A stretch of DNA of 64,000 bases from Halichondria panicea (lineage: Eukaryota > Porifera > Demospongiae > Suberitida > Halichondriidae): contig NW_026986607.1 of the NCBI RefSeq assembly GCF_963675165.1, positions 1 through 64,000 on the forward strand, given 5' to 3'. The notes beneath the pieces were generated by a model that was not told the origin of the DNA, ran no database searches, and saw nothing but the letters and a program-made list of their open reading frames with translations. Below, piece by piece: positions 36,077 to 49,000 of this stretch (positions are counted from its first letter, which is position 1; each line of letters begins with the position of its first letter). A program made the position numbers and the translations under genes.

Positions 36077-37000
36077 CTAAGAACTTATAGAGAAGAAATC
36101 CACAGTTTGGATTTTAATCTTATTTACTATCTGTCCTCCGGCTACAATAACCTCTCCACTAGGAAGTACTGAGCATGTGCAGCAGTATCGTACAGTAGGC
36201 AGGTCTCCTACTTTCAACCACCTCCTGGTGTCAGGCTGGTAGAGGTGGATCGATGAACTTGGGTTGACTCTGTCATTCGCTCCACCAACGGCTAATAGTG
36301 ACCTCCCAATACTGAGAGGAGCTGACAACCCGAGTGGTACTTCTTGTAAGGTCTGCCAGAGAGTGGGTGTGTCCAGGTTGGAAAGGGCCTTTGTAATGAT
36401 GAGTTCATTGAGGTCGACGTGGTGCACTGTCTTGGTTGGCCCAGTGTGATCGTACCCTCCCATTAGGTAGAGGGTGTTTCCTATGAGAGTTGATTTCAGT
36501 TCTGATCGTGAGTTAGGTAGTGACTGAGCAATGTACCATCTTCTTGATGCCACGTCCAACACCTCCACAGAGGAGATACGACCATCACCATCACGCCCAC
36601 CAGCTACAATTATGTGGTTGTTGAAGGAGACAGCTGTTGAGGATTGACGAGCAATGTTCATTGGTGGGTACGGGTGAGTCCATTCCCCTGACTCGAGCAC
36701 TGAAAGTTGATTGCTGGGTGTGTTGTTTCTTGGATCACGTCCTCCCACTAGCACTAGTCGATTAGCGAGTGATGTCATACCAAACCACTTGGCAGTGTAC
36801 TCTGGTAGTTTGGTCCATTGATCTTGCTCGAGCTTCATCACTGTACACACGTTACAATCATCGCCTGCACTGCCTCCACCAACATACGCCGTGTCACCGA
36901 TAACAACACTCTGCACTGTGTAGCCCATCTTGATCGGCATGTCTTTTCCTCTTCTCCATTTCAGAGTGAGTGGAGGTCTCAACTCTCTTGGAGGGGGATC
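36077..37000 (-). CDS. Gene D Kelch propeller exon
   Basis: Terminal exon of gene D, 308 codons, stop at 36077. Six Kelch repeats with GG doublets (YVGGG, VLVGGRDP, IVAGGRDG, YLMGGYDH, LAVGGAND, IVAGGQ) and the expected Trp spaced downstream in each. It is nearly identical to the gene A Kelch exon and clearly more distant from that of gene C, although the D kinase is closest to C. This is a mosaic consistent with gene conversion or unequal exchange. Confidence 0.9.
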   Translation of the reverse strand, partial: DPPPRELRPPLTLKWRRGKDMPIKMGYTVQSVVIGDTAYVGGGSAGDDCNVCTVMKLEQDQWTKLPEYTAKWFGMTSLANRLVLVGGRDPRNNTPSNQLSVLESGEWTHPYPPMNIARQSSTAVSFNNHIIVAGGRDGDGRISSVEVLDVASRRWYIAQSLPNSRSELKSTLIGNTLYLMGGYDHTGPTKTVHHVDLNELIITKALSNLDTPTLWQTLQEVPLGLSAPLSIGRSLLAVGGANDRVNPSSSIHLYQPDTRRWLKVGDLPTVRYCCTCSVLPSGEVIVAGGQIVNKIKIQTVDFFSISS

Positions 37001-40000
37001 CTGAATAATGAATGAGCGTAATTAGGATAGTGTCTACTAACAAGCGAGTGTTACTTGTAGCAATAATTGTATGCACACTAAATCACTTTTTTGAATAATC
37101 GTATGGAGGGTAATGTCGTGGGGCAAAATATTCGTGGTTTTCTAGTTGAAGGTCTGACCACGAATATTTTACCCACGAATAAAGCGACCTTGCCTACCCT
37201 TCCCAGCAGTACAAGCAGCATGCAACCACGAAATGTCTCAAAATATTACCCACGAAACGTCTCAAAATGGCTGAACCACGAATATTTTGCCCCCTAAAAA
37301 TTACCCGCTATACTGAAGCTTAAGAGGTGAAGACCACCAGCCCACTAGAATGTACAAAACTATAACATCAAAGCTTCTACTATAGCTCTGCAATAATATA
37401 ATGGTGCATTGCACCTCACCTGTCTCTGTTCCTGTCTCTGTTGAATGATGGCGTCTCTCTTGACCAGCTCAGCATCTTTGTGCTCCATCTGTTCCCTGTG
37501 TGCCTGTACAGGGGAACGTTGGTGGAACTCATAGGAGAATGTAATAATTGTAGCAGTAGACAATTATGCTACAGAACTACAGAACAAAATTAATCTTTAC
37601 GCTAAAAAAATTATGTAACAATGAAACAGCACCCTAAGGAACAGTACTGTTGTTTGTGGCTGTAATCAAGAATCTCATTCACACACTACATGTACGCACC
37701 TTCTCGACTGGTAGAGTGTCCCTCTTTGTTGCCTCCACTGAGTCCGAGTCTCTTGTCAGTGAAACATCTAAAAGTAAGAATTAAACGTAAAAAACAAAAT
37801 CGACAAATTTTTCTGAAGTGTAAAACACATAATTATCATGCACTAGGTACCGTCAGGAGCACATTAAGAGGAGTATGCAACTCCCACGCACATGCATTCC
37901 ATCACTAACACTTGTAGTTGTGTAAACTATTAGCCATGAATAAAATTAAATGTGGGCTGGAGGTACAAACCACACGTGTGTGTGTGCCGATATCTAATAA
38001 CCACTACACCTACGCACCCACTTAAGATGTGGTCTGATAGTGACGTGGTATGACATGCTCCTACCGTAACCTGGTTTACACTACAACTGCTACAGTTGGA
38101 TACTCCTCTTAATGTACTCCTGGTACCGTATAGCGCGAAATTTTAGAGGCACTTATATTAATTTTCGTGGAATGGCCTCTAAAAGCATTTCGTTGCACAA
38201 TGTTCGCGGAATGACTGCTTACCGGAAGCCAAGCCTTTAAATCTTTGCACGTTATAGCAGATAATTCTAATTAAAGAATAATTTTCGTTGACTTAATTTT
38301 TGTGTAGGATTGCTAACCCACGAAATCCGCGCTATACAGTATCTAATAGACTCACAGATGTCCCTGGCAGATGGTCTCCTCGTCATGTCTTCTTGCAAAC
38401 AGCTGTCGATAAGCATCCTCAACCTGTGTGTGTGAGGGATCTGGGCAACATGGAATGATCGATCCTTGGCTGATTTGATCGTCTCTAACTTGCAAACAAT
38501 CTGCGTCAAAATCACCCCAAAAGAAAACACATCCAGGCTATTATCGTAATTCTCCTCTTCCAATCGATATGCCTCGGGAGGTAGATACCCTCTACGCTGA
38601 CCAATGGCTGTGAGGGTGGAGCTGAGCTTGGAGGGATCGTATAGTCGCGACATACCAAAGTCAGAAATCTTTGCAACAGGCACTGGCAGTGTCAGCTTCA
38701 GCAAGACGTTATCGCCACAGAGGTCACGGTGGATAATCAGCTTGCTGTGAATGTAGGCCAGACCACAAGCCATGTCTTTGGAGAGGCTAATTTCACATTC
38801 GCTAGTGAGGGACTCTTCATCAAGGCCAGAGAAATAGGATCTCAGATTGCAATCCATCAGCTCAACAACGAGGATTGTACCACCTGATTTGGGGTGCTTA
38901 GTAATCGACAAAAACTGAACAACGTTTGGGTGCTGGAACGACTTGAGAAAATCACTCTCACGATCTATTGCATCGCTAGCATCTTCACTTTTGGTGGCGG
39001 AAATATTTGTCTGCATCTCCATAGCAACCTGATGTAATAGTTTGATAGCACAAGGATCGCCTCTGTAGCTGCCTTTGAAGACTGCTCCAAATGCACCACT
39101 ACCGAGTGGCTCGTCCAGGAAAATGGTCAAATCATCATTGATCTTCTGGTGATTTTGGTCAACTGTAGGGTGTGGGGAGAGTGAGTGGGTGAGGCAGTGA
39201 ATTAACAGTGATCATGGAATTATAGGAAAGATTGCTAACAAACATTATATAATATGAATTCCAGCTCAATTAATTGGTACTTATACGTACCCTCTGACTT
39301 CATATCAGTAGACTGTAGATGATCTTTCTCGATGGTCCTGGCTATGTAGTTGAAGCCCACAATAGGACTAGACAATGCCCCCATCACATCTTCCCAGCTT
39401 CTCTCCCCACCCGTTAGCCATTCTGACAGTCCCTCACGATAGCAGTCATCAGGATTGTCACGCCATTTCGTACCTACATTGTTGATAGTAGCCGGGGATA
39501 CGTCAAGAACAAGCAAAATGTTTCGCCACTTAACTCGAGCATCAAACGTGACTAGGTACACTTTCTTAAGATCTTCTATGGTGAGATAGTCAGCCACAGA
39601 ATGTTGTTGCCTACTTGTTTGAGCATCTGTTGTCTTCAGGACGACTTCATTTAATCCACTCTCATACAAGACAGTAACAAGTTTATCTCGAGTAGCATCT
39701 TGCCCATCTCTTCTCTTCCACTCGTTGAAAAACCGATAAATCTGCTCTTTGAGGTCTCGTTCATTGGCATATTCAATTGATTGAATATCAATTTCCGTAA
39801 AACCAAGACTTCTGGCTAGGACCATCCAGTCTCGTCCAATGTGGTCAGAGACTTCACTGATGAGGGCATCCACTGACTCTACAGCATAGTCAGCATCAGG
39901 GGGCTCCAAGATTGATGGGTCTATTGCAATGGGATTCATGGTTGAGGAGGAAAGTGCATATCTCTCAAGTTCTTGAACAATTTTATCATGTCCTCGATGC

Positions 40001-43000
40001 TCCTCACTGGTCTTAAACAAGCAATCGTAGAGTAGGGCAAAACCATTTTTACCTCCATTTCTTTTTGTTAGATTGAGAAGATTAGATATTTTAGTTGAAT
40101 TATCAAGATTCGGCGATTGTACAGAATCGACGTCAGCCCGATGTACCAGACGATATTTGAGCAAGTATGGAAAGAGTGTGGATATGCTAACAAAGAGTGT
40201 GAGGTTAGGGAGACACTCTTTAAAGACATCTTCAGTCATGGAATACCGTTCAATCAGGGAGTCATCAATCAGGGAGTCATCAATCAGGGAGTCATCTGAG
40301 GATAAAAGAAAATAGTGATTATAGCTGTATGAAGTAGAAATGAGAAACATGATCTAGTATGAACGGCCCTATAATTATACTGTACTTTTAGAGCCTCTGC
40401 ATAAAGTTAAAATTATACCTGATTGTTTCAGATTCGAAATGACTTGTTGAACCTCCTCCCAGCTTGGGTTGTGATGAATGTGGAACCATTTTCTGATCAC
40501 CTCCATTAGTGCGGCATCCGTGTCTTGGCGGCACTGTACTGTTATGGTTTCCAGCGCATCACTCTCCAAGTTGAAGAGCATTCCCACTTTGTACCACGAA
40601 CTAGACCATGGAATGAGTTCAGCAAACACGTTGTGAACGGTAACTGCGTCAGCACCTATGTAATTATACAACCCAAAATAGTGATCAAGTTTTAATAATT
40701 AATTTTATACTTACTATCATGTATCTTGGTAAACCAGATGTCTTGAGTAGAAAAAAGTGCAAGCTTTTCATTTGTAGCAGAACATCTCCAGTGACCCTCT
40801 GTGCTAGGAACGATCATGTGTGTGTTGTCAACCTGACCACATGTGCAGTGAAACCCCACAACAGGAAGAGCTTGACCAGTAATGTGAAACGCTTCTGCGG
40901 CTTTGTTTAAACCAGTAACAATTGCTGTTCTGATAAATGGTAGAAACTCATAATCTTGCATCGAATTTGAATTGATATAAACAGTTAGTTCAGCATCTTC
41001 CTTTCTATACACATTTATGAGAGCATTGACTCCGGGTAGAATGAATTGCACAAAACTTTTGAATAGATCTCGACGAACATCAATTTTCCATGGCCATGGG
41101 TGACCATTGTACTGTGAGCACAAGTAGCACATGATGTATTCAAAACAACCATGGGCTAATAAACACTGGATCACAAGTGGAGCAACTTTGGTATCTTTCA
41201 AACCGGAAACAAAGCTGAAAGTTTCAACACTGACTTCTTCCCTCAGTAAGCATGGCATCAAGAATAACGAATTTTTCATTTCAATTAACAGATGTAAATC
41301 TTTAAAGAGGGATATTGCTTCTTTACATGTGAACAATCCTTCAGCATACATTACTTCACAAACTTCAAATGCAGAGAAGGGAATAATAGCTCCTCGATTA
41401 TGTTGTAGGTCAAAAAGGTTTATCTTTGCAATCAATTGGATCAATACGGTCGAATCCTTAAATATCACATTTGGAAGAACATTGCCAAAGTAAAGAATCA
41501 CACCAGTTATGTGCAGGCTAAGTAAGGCAATTTCAAGATCAGTTTCTGACATTCTGAATTCAGCAGCAATAGTCAATACTTCTTGCTTGCTAATAAAGTT
41601 CCGATTGTATTGTTGCATAACTTTCTTGATAGCGTGACCAAGCATGTGCCAGAATAAAGAGACTTGCTTCAGTTCACTCAAATCCAATGATGATACTAGC
41701 TGTCGTTCGATGTTTTCTATCTCCCTCAATGATTTGCCTACTTCAAATACTTCTTGTTTTCCATTTTTATCAGCAATTAATTTGGCTTGCTCATTATCCC
41801 TAAAGAGAATTTCACTATTTTTCTCAATCGACTCAACTTCTGCATGTGTTTCAACGACCATCAGTTTTGTTGCTAGCATACTGATGTCTTTTATTAGTTG
41901 CTTATTAGTAAAAGATACATCTGCTTCAATTTCAGTTTCGGGAACTAAAATTTTCTGAAGGATTATTTTTCCTTCGAGATCTTGGCTCAAACTCATACAG
42001 TTTATGCCTATGGCGATGCCTTTAAGGAAAATTGGTAGTACATTCAACAACCAAACATCAGAGCAGCATACGCAATTAATAATGTTCAAATTATCAAAAT
42101 CTTTTGTAAGCGATCGATCGCGATTTACCATTAGTTGTAAAATATTCTCAGGAGAGACACATTTTAATAGACTCTCTTTAGGTATTGGCTCATAGATTAG
42201 AATCTGATTAGAAGTGAGATGCTGTGGGGAGTTTCCAGCAGGTATCGATCTTGGTACTTCAACTTCTTTACCAACAGATTGAGCAGACCTTTCTTGCTTA
42301 TTTCGATCACTTGCAGAGTTTTCACTTGATGTCTCTTTGGGTCTTTGCTGTAGAAAATGTTCATCTGGCTCGGTTTGGCCAAGCACTATATTGGGTTGTT
42401 GGATGGAATGTTCATCTGACTTGTCATTTTTAGCTCCCTTTGGAGTCTGTACAGCTGCATTACAAGCAAACACCATATCCGAATCATCATCGTGTAAAGG
42501 TTTAATCTTTTCATCACTGACGGTATAGTAACTAAATTCAAAGCTGGGATCCAATGAGTGTGGTGATTCAAAAGGAGTAAAGTTCTTATCCATAATCAAA
42601 CGCTTGCAGGTATGGACATCTGATCCTGGCAGTCCAGTAAAAAGAATTGTTGTGAATCGCAGACCAAACTTCTTTCCTTTCATCGCAGCCTCAAATCTAG
42701 CCTCAGCATCTGCAACAATAAATTATTATTGGCTGTATAATTATATAGTAACACCATTATAATTTACCTTTTAGAGTAGCTATCTTTGGATGATGTTCAT
42801 CACTCAACCATATTTTGTGGGCAGCAGTGAGCTCCATTTGTTTGCCAGTATGTTCACCACATGTTACATGGTTATCAGTTGCAAATGGCAAATAATTGAG
42901 AAAGTGGATGCTAGATAAATGTTCGGAGCAAGAACATACAAATGTTAAGCGCATCGATTTCGTATTGATAACTCTTTGCAGCTGCACATTAAGAGTGGAT

Positions 43001-46000
43001 ACAATTTGAAGACATAGGTCAATATGGGGAATATTGTCATCAGTAAGTCCATCAAAGTGAGCTCGAACACAATCAATAAACTCAGTGAACACAAGCCGAA
43101 ACTGGTTATTAATTTCAAACGACACCATGTTCTTACAATTTATAAAATCGGGTGACAGTTTCCATATTATTCTGCCTTTTTTGATTCCAGAAAGTACGGT
43201 CATTAGTCTTGGAAAAAAACCTGGTGGTATAAACTTAGAGATTGGAACCAAAAACAGTGGTGCCACTTGTAAATCGGCTGGTAATACAGAACAGGCTGAA
43301 ATTCTCGTATGAAATACATGCTGATGATTAGGACAAATGGGAAGCACTTGGAGCATAGACGGAATAAAGTAGCTTTCCAGTAAAGGCATATGCATTGCTA
43401 AATGGTGTTCATCAAAGAAGTTTAGAATCCATGATAGCGGGAGACCAGTCTTACTATCCTCTAGAAGCTTTTTACCAACTTGGACATTCAGAATACCCTG
43501 TGTTTGAAGACTCTTCCATTGCTTAGGATGATCCTTATACACTTGGGGATCAAGAATAGTTCCAAGAATGGAAAGTAGGTTCTTAGGCTCAACAAAAACA
43601 TATTCTTGGAGCATTTTCTTGTTGTGATACCATATGAAGATACCAAGTTCATGAAAATAGCAAAGAGCTGCTCTAAGGTCTGTTTTACACTTTTTAGCTA
43701 TTTCACTAGCTTTTTCAAATGTCACAATTCCTGTGCAAGGCTGTTGTAAACATGATTCTCGTTCTAGATCAATCTTGAAAGCAATCCATTTGCTAGGTAT
43801 TTTTGCTTTGGCACTCTTTGTGCAGAAAACTATTTGCTCTCGCAAAGTTTTCATTCCAGGATCATCATACTTTGCTCCTGATTGTGTGTTGTCTATCTCA
43901 AACATAAAAGAGTTGGGTGTAGAAGTTGAAGGCAAGATTACCTTTTCATGAAAGTTCGTTCCTTGAGAGTTCAGATTGAGTTTTAACTGAAGGAGCATTT
44001 GATCCAAGTCTTGCTTGTCATCTACTTTAATCTGATCTTTGAAAGTACCGATAAAGGCTATTTTAGGAAAAACCGTTGCACTAGCTAATTCGAATACTCT
44101 CTTCTTTAATATATCTGGAAGGTTGCTGAGATGCACATCCAGTGAATTAGAGTCTAAGAAGGAAAGACTTCGATACAGGTAATCAGTATATGTGTAAGGA
44201 GACTCTCTCTCTATTTCAAGTGGGCAGGTAGGTCTAATGGAAGCGTTAGAATTTTCCAACAAATCACAAAGTCGAACAACAATACCATAAATGGATCTAA
44301 CTTTGGCGAAGCAAGGAAGAAGATCTTGAAACATTGGTTGCCCTCCTGTGTCCCAGAGAGTGAGATAAATATTATCTGGGTCGCTCTTATAAACACTGTC
44401 GTACTTCTTAAATACCACGGCGCTTTTCTTGGAGTCTATTGTACTTTCAAATGTTTCTTGGTAAAGCAGCTCCGGCTCCATTATGATTGTGCTTTTCTCC
44501 TTATCATTAAAGGGAATGTTCTGAAGATGCTTTCTGATGGACGTCTTTCCAACTCCCGTGTGGCCAATGAGAAGCATGTGCAAATGTGGTACCTCCAAAT
44601 ATTCAGAATCTGCTAGTTCAAAAGTAGCTTTCATTTCCAGGCTGGTTTTCTCCAACTCTAAATCGTATGAATAATTATAATGACATAGATAATTGCTGTT
44701 ACTTATAATAATACTTACTTACCTAGTATGTGTTCTAGTTCTTTGGCAACATCTGCTGTACTTGAAGAGCCTCGTTTATTGTCTGGGAACCACCTGTGCT
44801 TAAAAACGTTGAAAAGAATGTGGTTGTCAGGTAGTTTAGAATCGCTGTTGCACTGTTTACGATGAACCATCAAAAGAAGACTATCGTTGAGCCAATTCAA
44901 GCTGGGTAACTCTGGTTGGGTGTTGAGTTCCACTTTATGGAAGTAAGATTGCTCATATATAGGTAAAAACATAGCTTTTGTGTCATTAGTACTATATTTG
45001 TGTACAAACAGAGATTCTGTAGTCAATTGAAGGGTAATATTTGGTGAGAACCCAAGAACACTAATAGCAGCATTCAATAACAATGAAAGCTGTTGTATTT
45101 CAGATAAGGCCTCAGATAAAAAGCAATACTCTTTTAATGGTTGCTGAACTTCAAACAGGACAACAGGGTGTGAATAGAGTTTAGTATCAAAATGAATGCA
45201 TTTTGCTGGCATTACATTGGGCTTATTCGTTTGCACATCCTCGATGTATTTGGTGAATTTCAATTTATCACCTTCACCATTGTATACTAATGCCATACAT
45301 TGCTGTCCATTGTGAAGAGCTTTCCAGAGCGAGCATGGAGACACGTCTAGGTCCATTTCCTTTTGTAGTTCAAGTTTAGTTTCACAAAAAGTGTTGAGAA
45401 TTTGATTGTAGGTTACTTCCACTTCAGATCCAGGATCTACAATAAAATCAACTATCATACTGAATAATCTAAAAAATAATTTACTTGCCTGTAAAAGTGT
45501 ATTCAATGTCCGTGGTATCAATATCTGCCTCTTCTCCATCAATTGTCTCATTGTCTGCTTCACTACATGTACTGCTGATCTCACCCATCCCACTGCTATC
45601 GAGACTAGACACAGAACCTGCATAAATTAACAAATGACATGCATAGCTTACAAGTACCGTATATACTAGTATATACTTATACCACACTTACGTCACCACT
45701 CATTGGTCAACAGCTGTAGGATATTATAGCCCAGGCATGCACAGTTTTCAAGTTTTCAAGAAAGTAAGCAAAGACGGTTCTAAAACTCAAAGCAACGGCA
45801 GAAACACGGAAGCTGCTCTCCAACAAGATGGCTAAGCTTCCATGGCACGGTTAAGATACATTTTATCCAAGAAATCTTGCAACTCCAGTAAGGGACGTCG
45901 AATGGTCAACGCTTAGCATCTGTATAGGAGTTGACGTGTTGCTCAACTAGCTCTTTGATGGCTTGAAGAAGATCAATTGACTGCTTCAGCATATGTGCCA

Positions 46001-49000
46001 ACTCCCGTAATAGTTCACAAAAGCACTATATGTTTTGTACCTCTAGCTAGCTAGCCACTATAGATCTATTGGCAGGCTGAAAGATTAATGATTTTCATTT
46101 CAATACTTCAGCATTAGCATAGATCTATGGCATTAGATATCAGCCACTACACTTAATTGCAAGACTCCACGAGTAGAACGACGAAGATGATACAAAGCAG
46201 AGATTTGACTGAGATTTGTGATGCTCATCAATGGATGTTGTGTTACTCTAGCTAGTGGACTTAGCTGTATACATATACTGAGCGATTTTTTTACAAGATT
46301 ATCATGTGTGACTTAACTATTTATAGCACAGCAACTCAGGAGCAATAATACTAAACCAAACTAGAGGCATGCTGAGTATTTTGACGTTTTACTATAGATA
46401 TTATATGTACTGTGGACTAGGATCACAGCAAAGAAGCCTGGAGTCTCAGAATGACAAGCACCCTCATGACCCTACGCTGCCTTATAATTAAATTTTGACT
46501 CGATATTGAGACATAAAACGAGTGTGTCCATCAGAAAAGTCACGGAGAGCGCACAAAGTTGCGAAAATCGACGTAAAGAGTAATTTTTTTCCTCGTGTTT
46601 TGGTCTGCTCCCCCGCACAGTGTATGGGGGGATCTTAAGGAGGGTGAAAGCTAAAACCCTATATATATAATTATTATATTATGTATAGTTTCATAATACT
46701 CTTAATTGTGTTGTGTATACCTTGTACAGTGACATCATTCTTTGGACGCTTTGACAGAGTTTCAACTTCTTCATCTGATGGTAATGATCTTCTGCGCTGG
46801 CCTGAGGCTAGAGGATCTGTATGTAGTGTGTAGGAACAGATACAGTGCTAAATTAGAGCACTGGTGCTAACCCTCGGCTGTTGACATAAATAATTAAAAA
46901 GGAGTATTCAATTAAGATATATTTTCATCAGTCTTGGTCTGTTGATTGTTGAACACCTACACAATACCTATACCATACTCTACCAAGATTATGACCACCC
47001 TAATTGCATGCTACAAAGCAGTTACATGCATGCAGGTGGGATGAGCTTTATCTTCGAAAACATGTAGTTTACGCTCATGACTAATGAGTGCACTCATAAG
47101 TCTTTTCTGTCTGCATGACAAATGCATCACTCCTGTTCTCGAGGCAATTAGCCTATGCAGGAACTTCCACTCAAAAGTGGGGATGGGCATAATTTCGAAC
47201 GTGGGCGTAACCTTGGTAGAGTATACACGTGTACACATGCATGTGTGTGATAAATGCTGATACTAACCTCCATACATCAGCACTAAACCTTGAATGGTCG
47301 GAACACTGTCACCTATCACTGATTCAGAGTCATCCTTTTCAGAAGATATATCTCTGACTTTTTGGCTGTGCAAATCTTCAGGAACAGTTGAGGGTTTTAT
47401 CTCAGTTCTGAAACAGAAGCCACACAATTACACAGTATACTATAATGATTGACTCATTTGAAAAATCAAACACTTACCCTTGCATGCATGGGTTGTTGTC
47501 GTTACATGTACGTGGTGATTTTATTTTAGAAGTACGCAAATGCCACATATGAAACATCGTATATAGTGTTGGAAATCTTATTAGTTATTGTGTCACTACG
47601 TATTATGTCATCAGTATTGTAATCACATGATCAGACACATGTTGTGAGAAATGAATGAAAGATGAACAAGAGTCAATATCTGTAGTATAGCGATAATGAG
47701 AACAGTTTGAACAGTTAAGGTTAAGTAAGAGTGAATTCTGATGGTCCTTCGAACCGGATTGGAATCGGAAGTCTACAAACAAGTTTGCGAAGACTACTCA
47801 ACGGATCACTCTACTGTCTGCTCACATAGTGTGCAATGACCGACGCAGAAGTCTCAACAAGGAAGAAAAGAATACGCACTGGCCACAAGGCGTCGGCCAC
47901 GCGCACTCTGGGTCAACTGGCTGTTGCTCTTGGAGAAACACCCCCAAACCCAGATCGACTGTCTCTACTTAAGCAGCCCCTCGAACAAAAGTTGGAAACA
48001 CTAAAGGGATTAGATTATTGAACTTACCCCAGAGGAAACCCTTGATGATGAAAATCAACAAGCCGACGAGTATCGGGAGCGAATATATGAAGCCTTGACA
48101 CGAATCAAAAGAGCTGAACCTCCTGCTACAGCACCTGGGATTGCCCCACCTACGACCACTCGAGGTTCTGAACGAGGGGCGAGAGTTCAACTGCCCAAAC
48201 TAACACTTCCACACTTTAATGGTGACCTGATGAAATGGCCAACCTTTTGGGACTCATATGAGTCCGCTATTCACAATAACGATGGGCTAACAGACACGGA
48301 CAAGTTCAATTATCTGAGGTCCCTGGTGGAACGAACTGCGTATGATGCCATTTCCGGACTCACCGTGTCGACCGTTAACTATCAAGAAGCGATTGAGATC
48401 CTGCAGAAAAGGTTTGGCAATAAACAACTGATAATCTCGAAGCATATGGAGACACTGTTGACGGTTGGAGGCTGTGACATCAGACCAGAACCTGAAGGAT
48501 CTGCGACGACTCTACGACAGCACCGAATCACGCATGAGAAGTTTGAAGTCCCTAGGAGTGGAATCAGAATCGTATGGGGCTATGCTCTCCTCTGTGCTGC
48601 TAACCAAGCTACCTACCGATCTGCGTCTCATTGTCAGCCGTAAGGTCACATCCACAGATTTGAACATGGATAGCCTACTTAAAACCTTCGAAGAAGAACT
48701 GGTCGCTAGAGAGAGAGCTTCCAACTCCAACTCCTCCCATACACCACCACGTCGAAACCAAGATCGAGGCCGACAAACTTCCTCTACCCTATTGTCAAGG
48801 GTGCAGGAACCATACAAGAGCTGGCGTAAGTTGTAGCTACTGCCAGCAATCCCACTCGTCAACCGACTGCAAGACTGTAATCAGCCTCACTTTTTTCCAG
48901 GACGGTACTGTCAAGGAACACTTAGCGGAACTAAGCTGCGAATGGGTGTTCAACGTTGAACGCGCACCATGGTCGGGTGGTGTCTTCGAGAGAATGGTCA

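Noticed and set aside
44723-45436. Pseudokinase in gene D
   Set aside because: The end resembles a kinase C-lobe tail, but no Gly loop, Lys, HRD or DFG can be placed.
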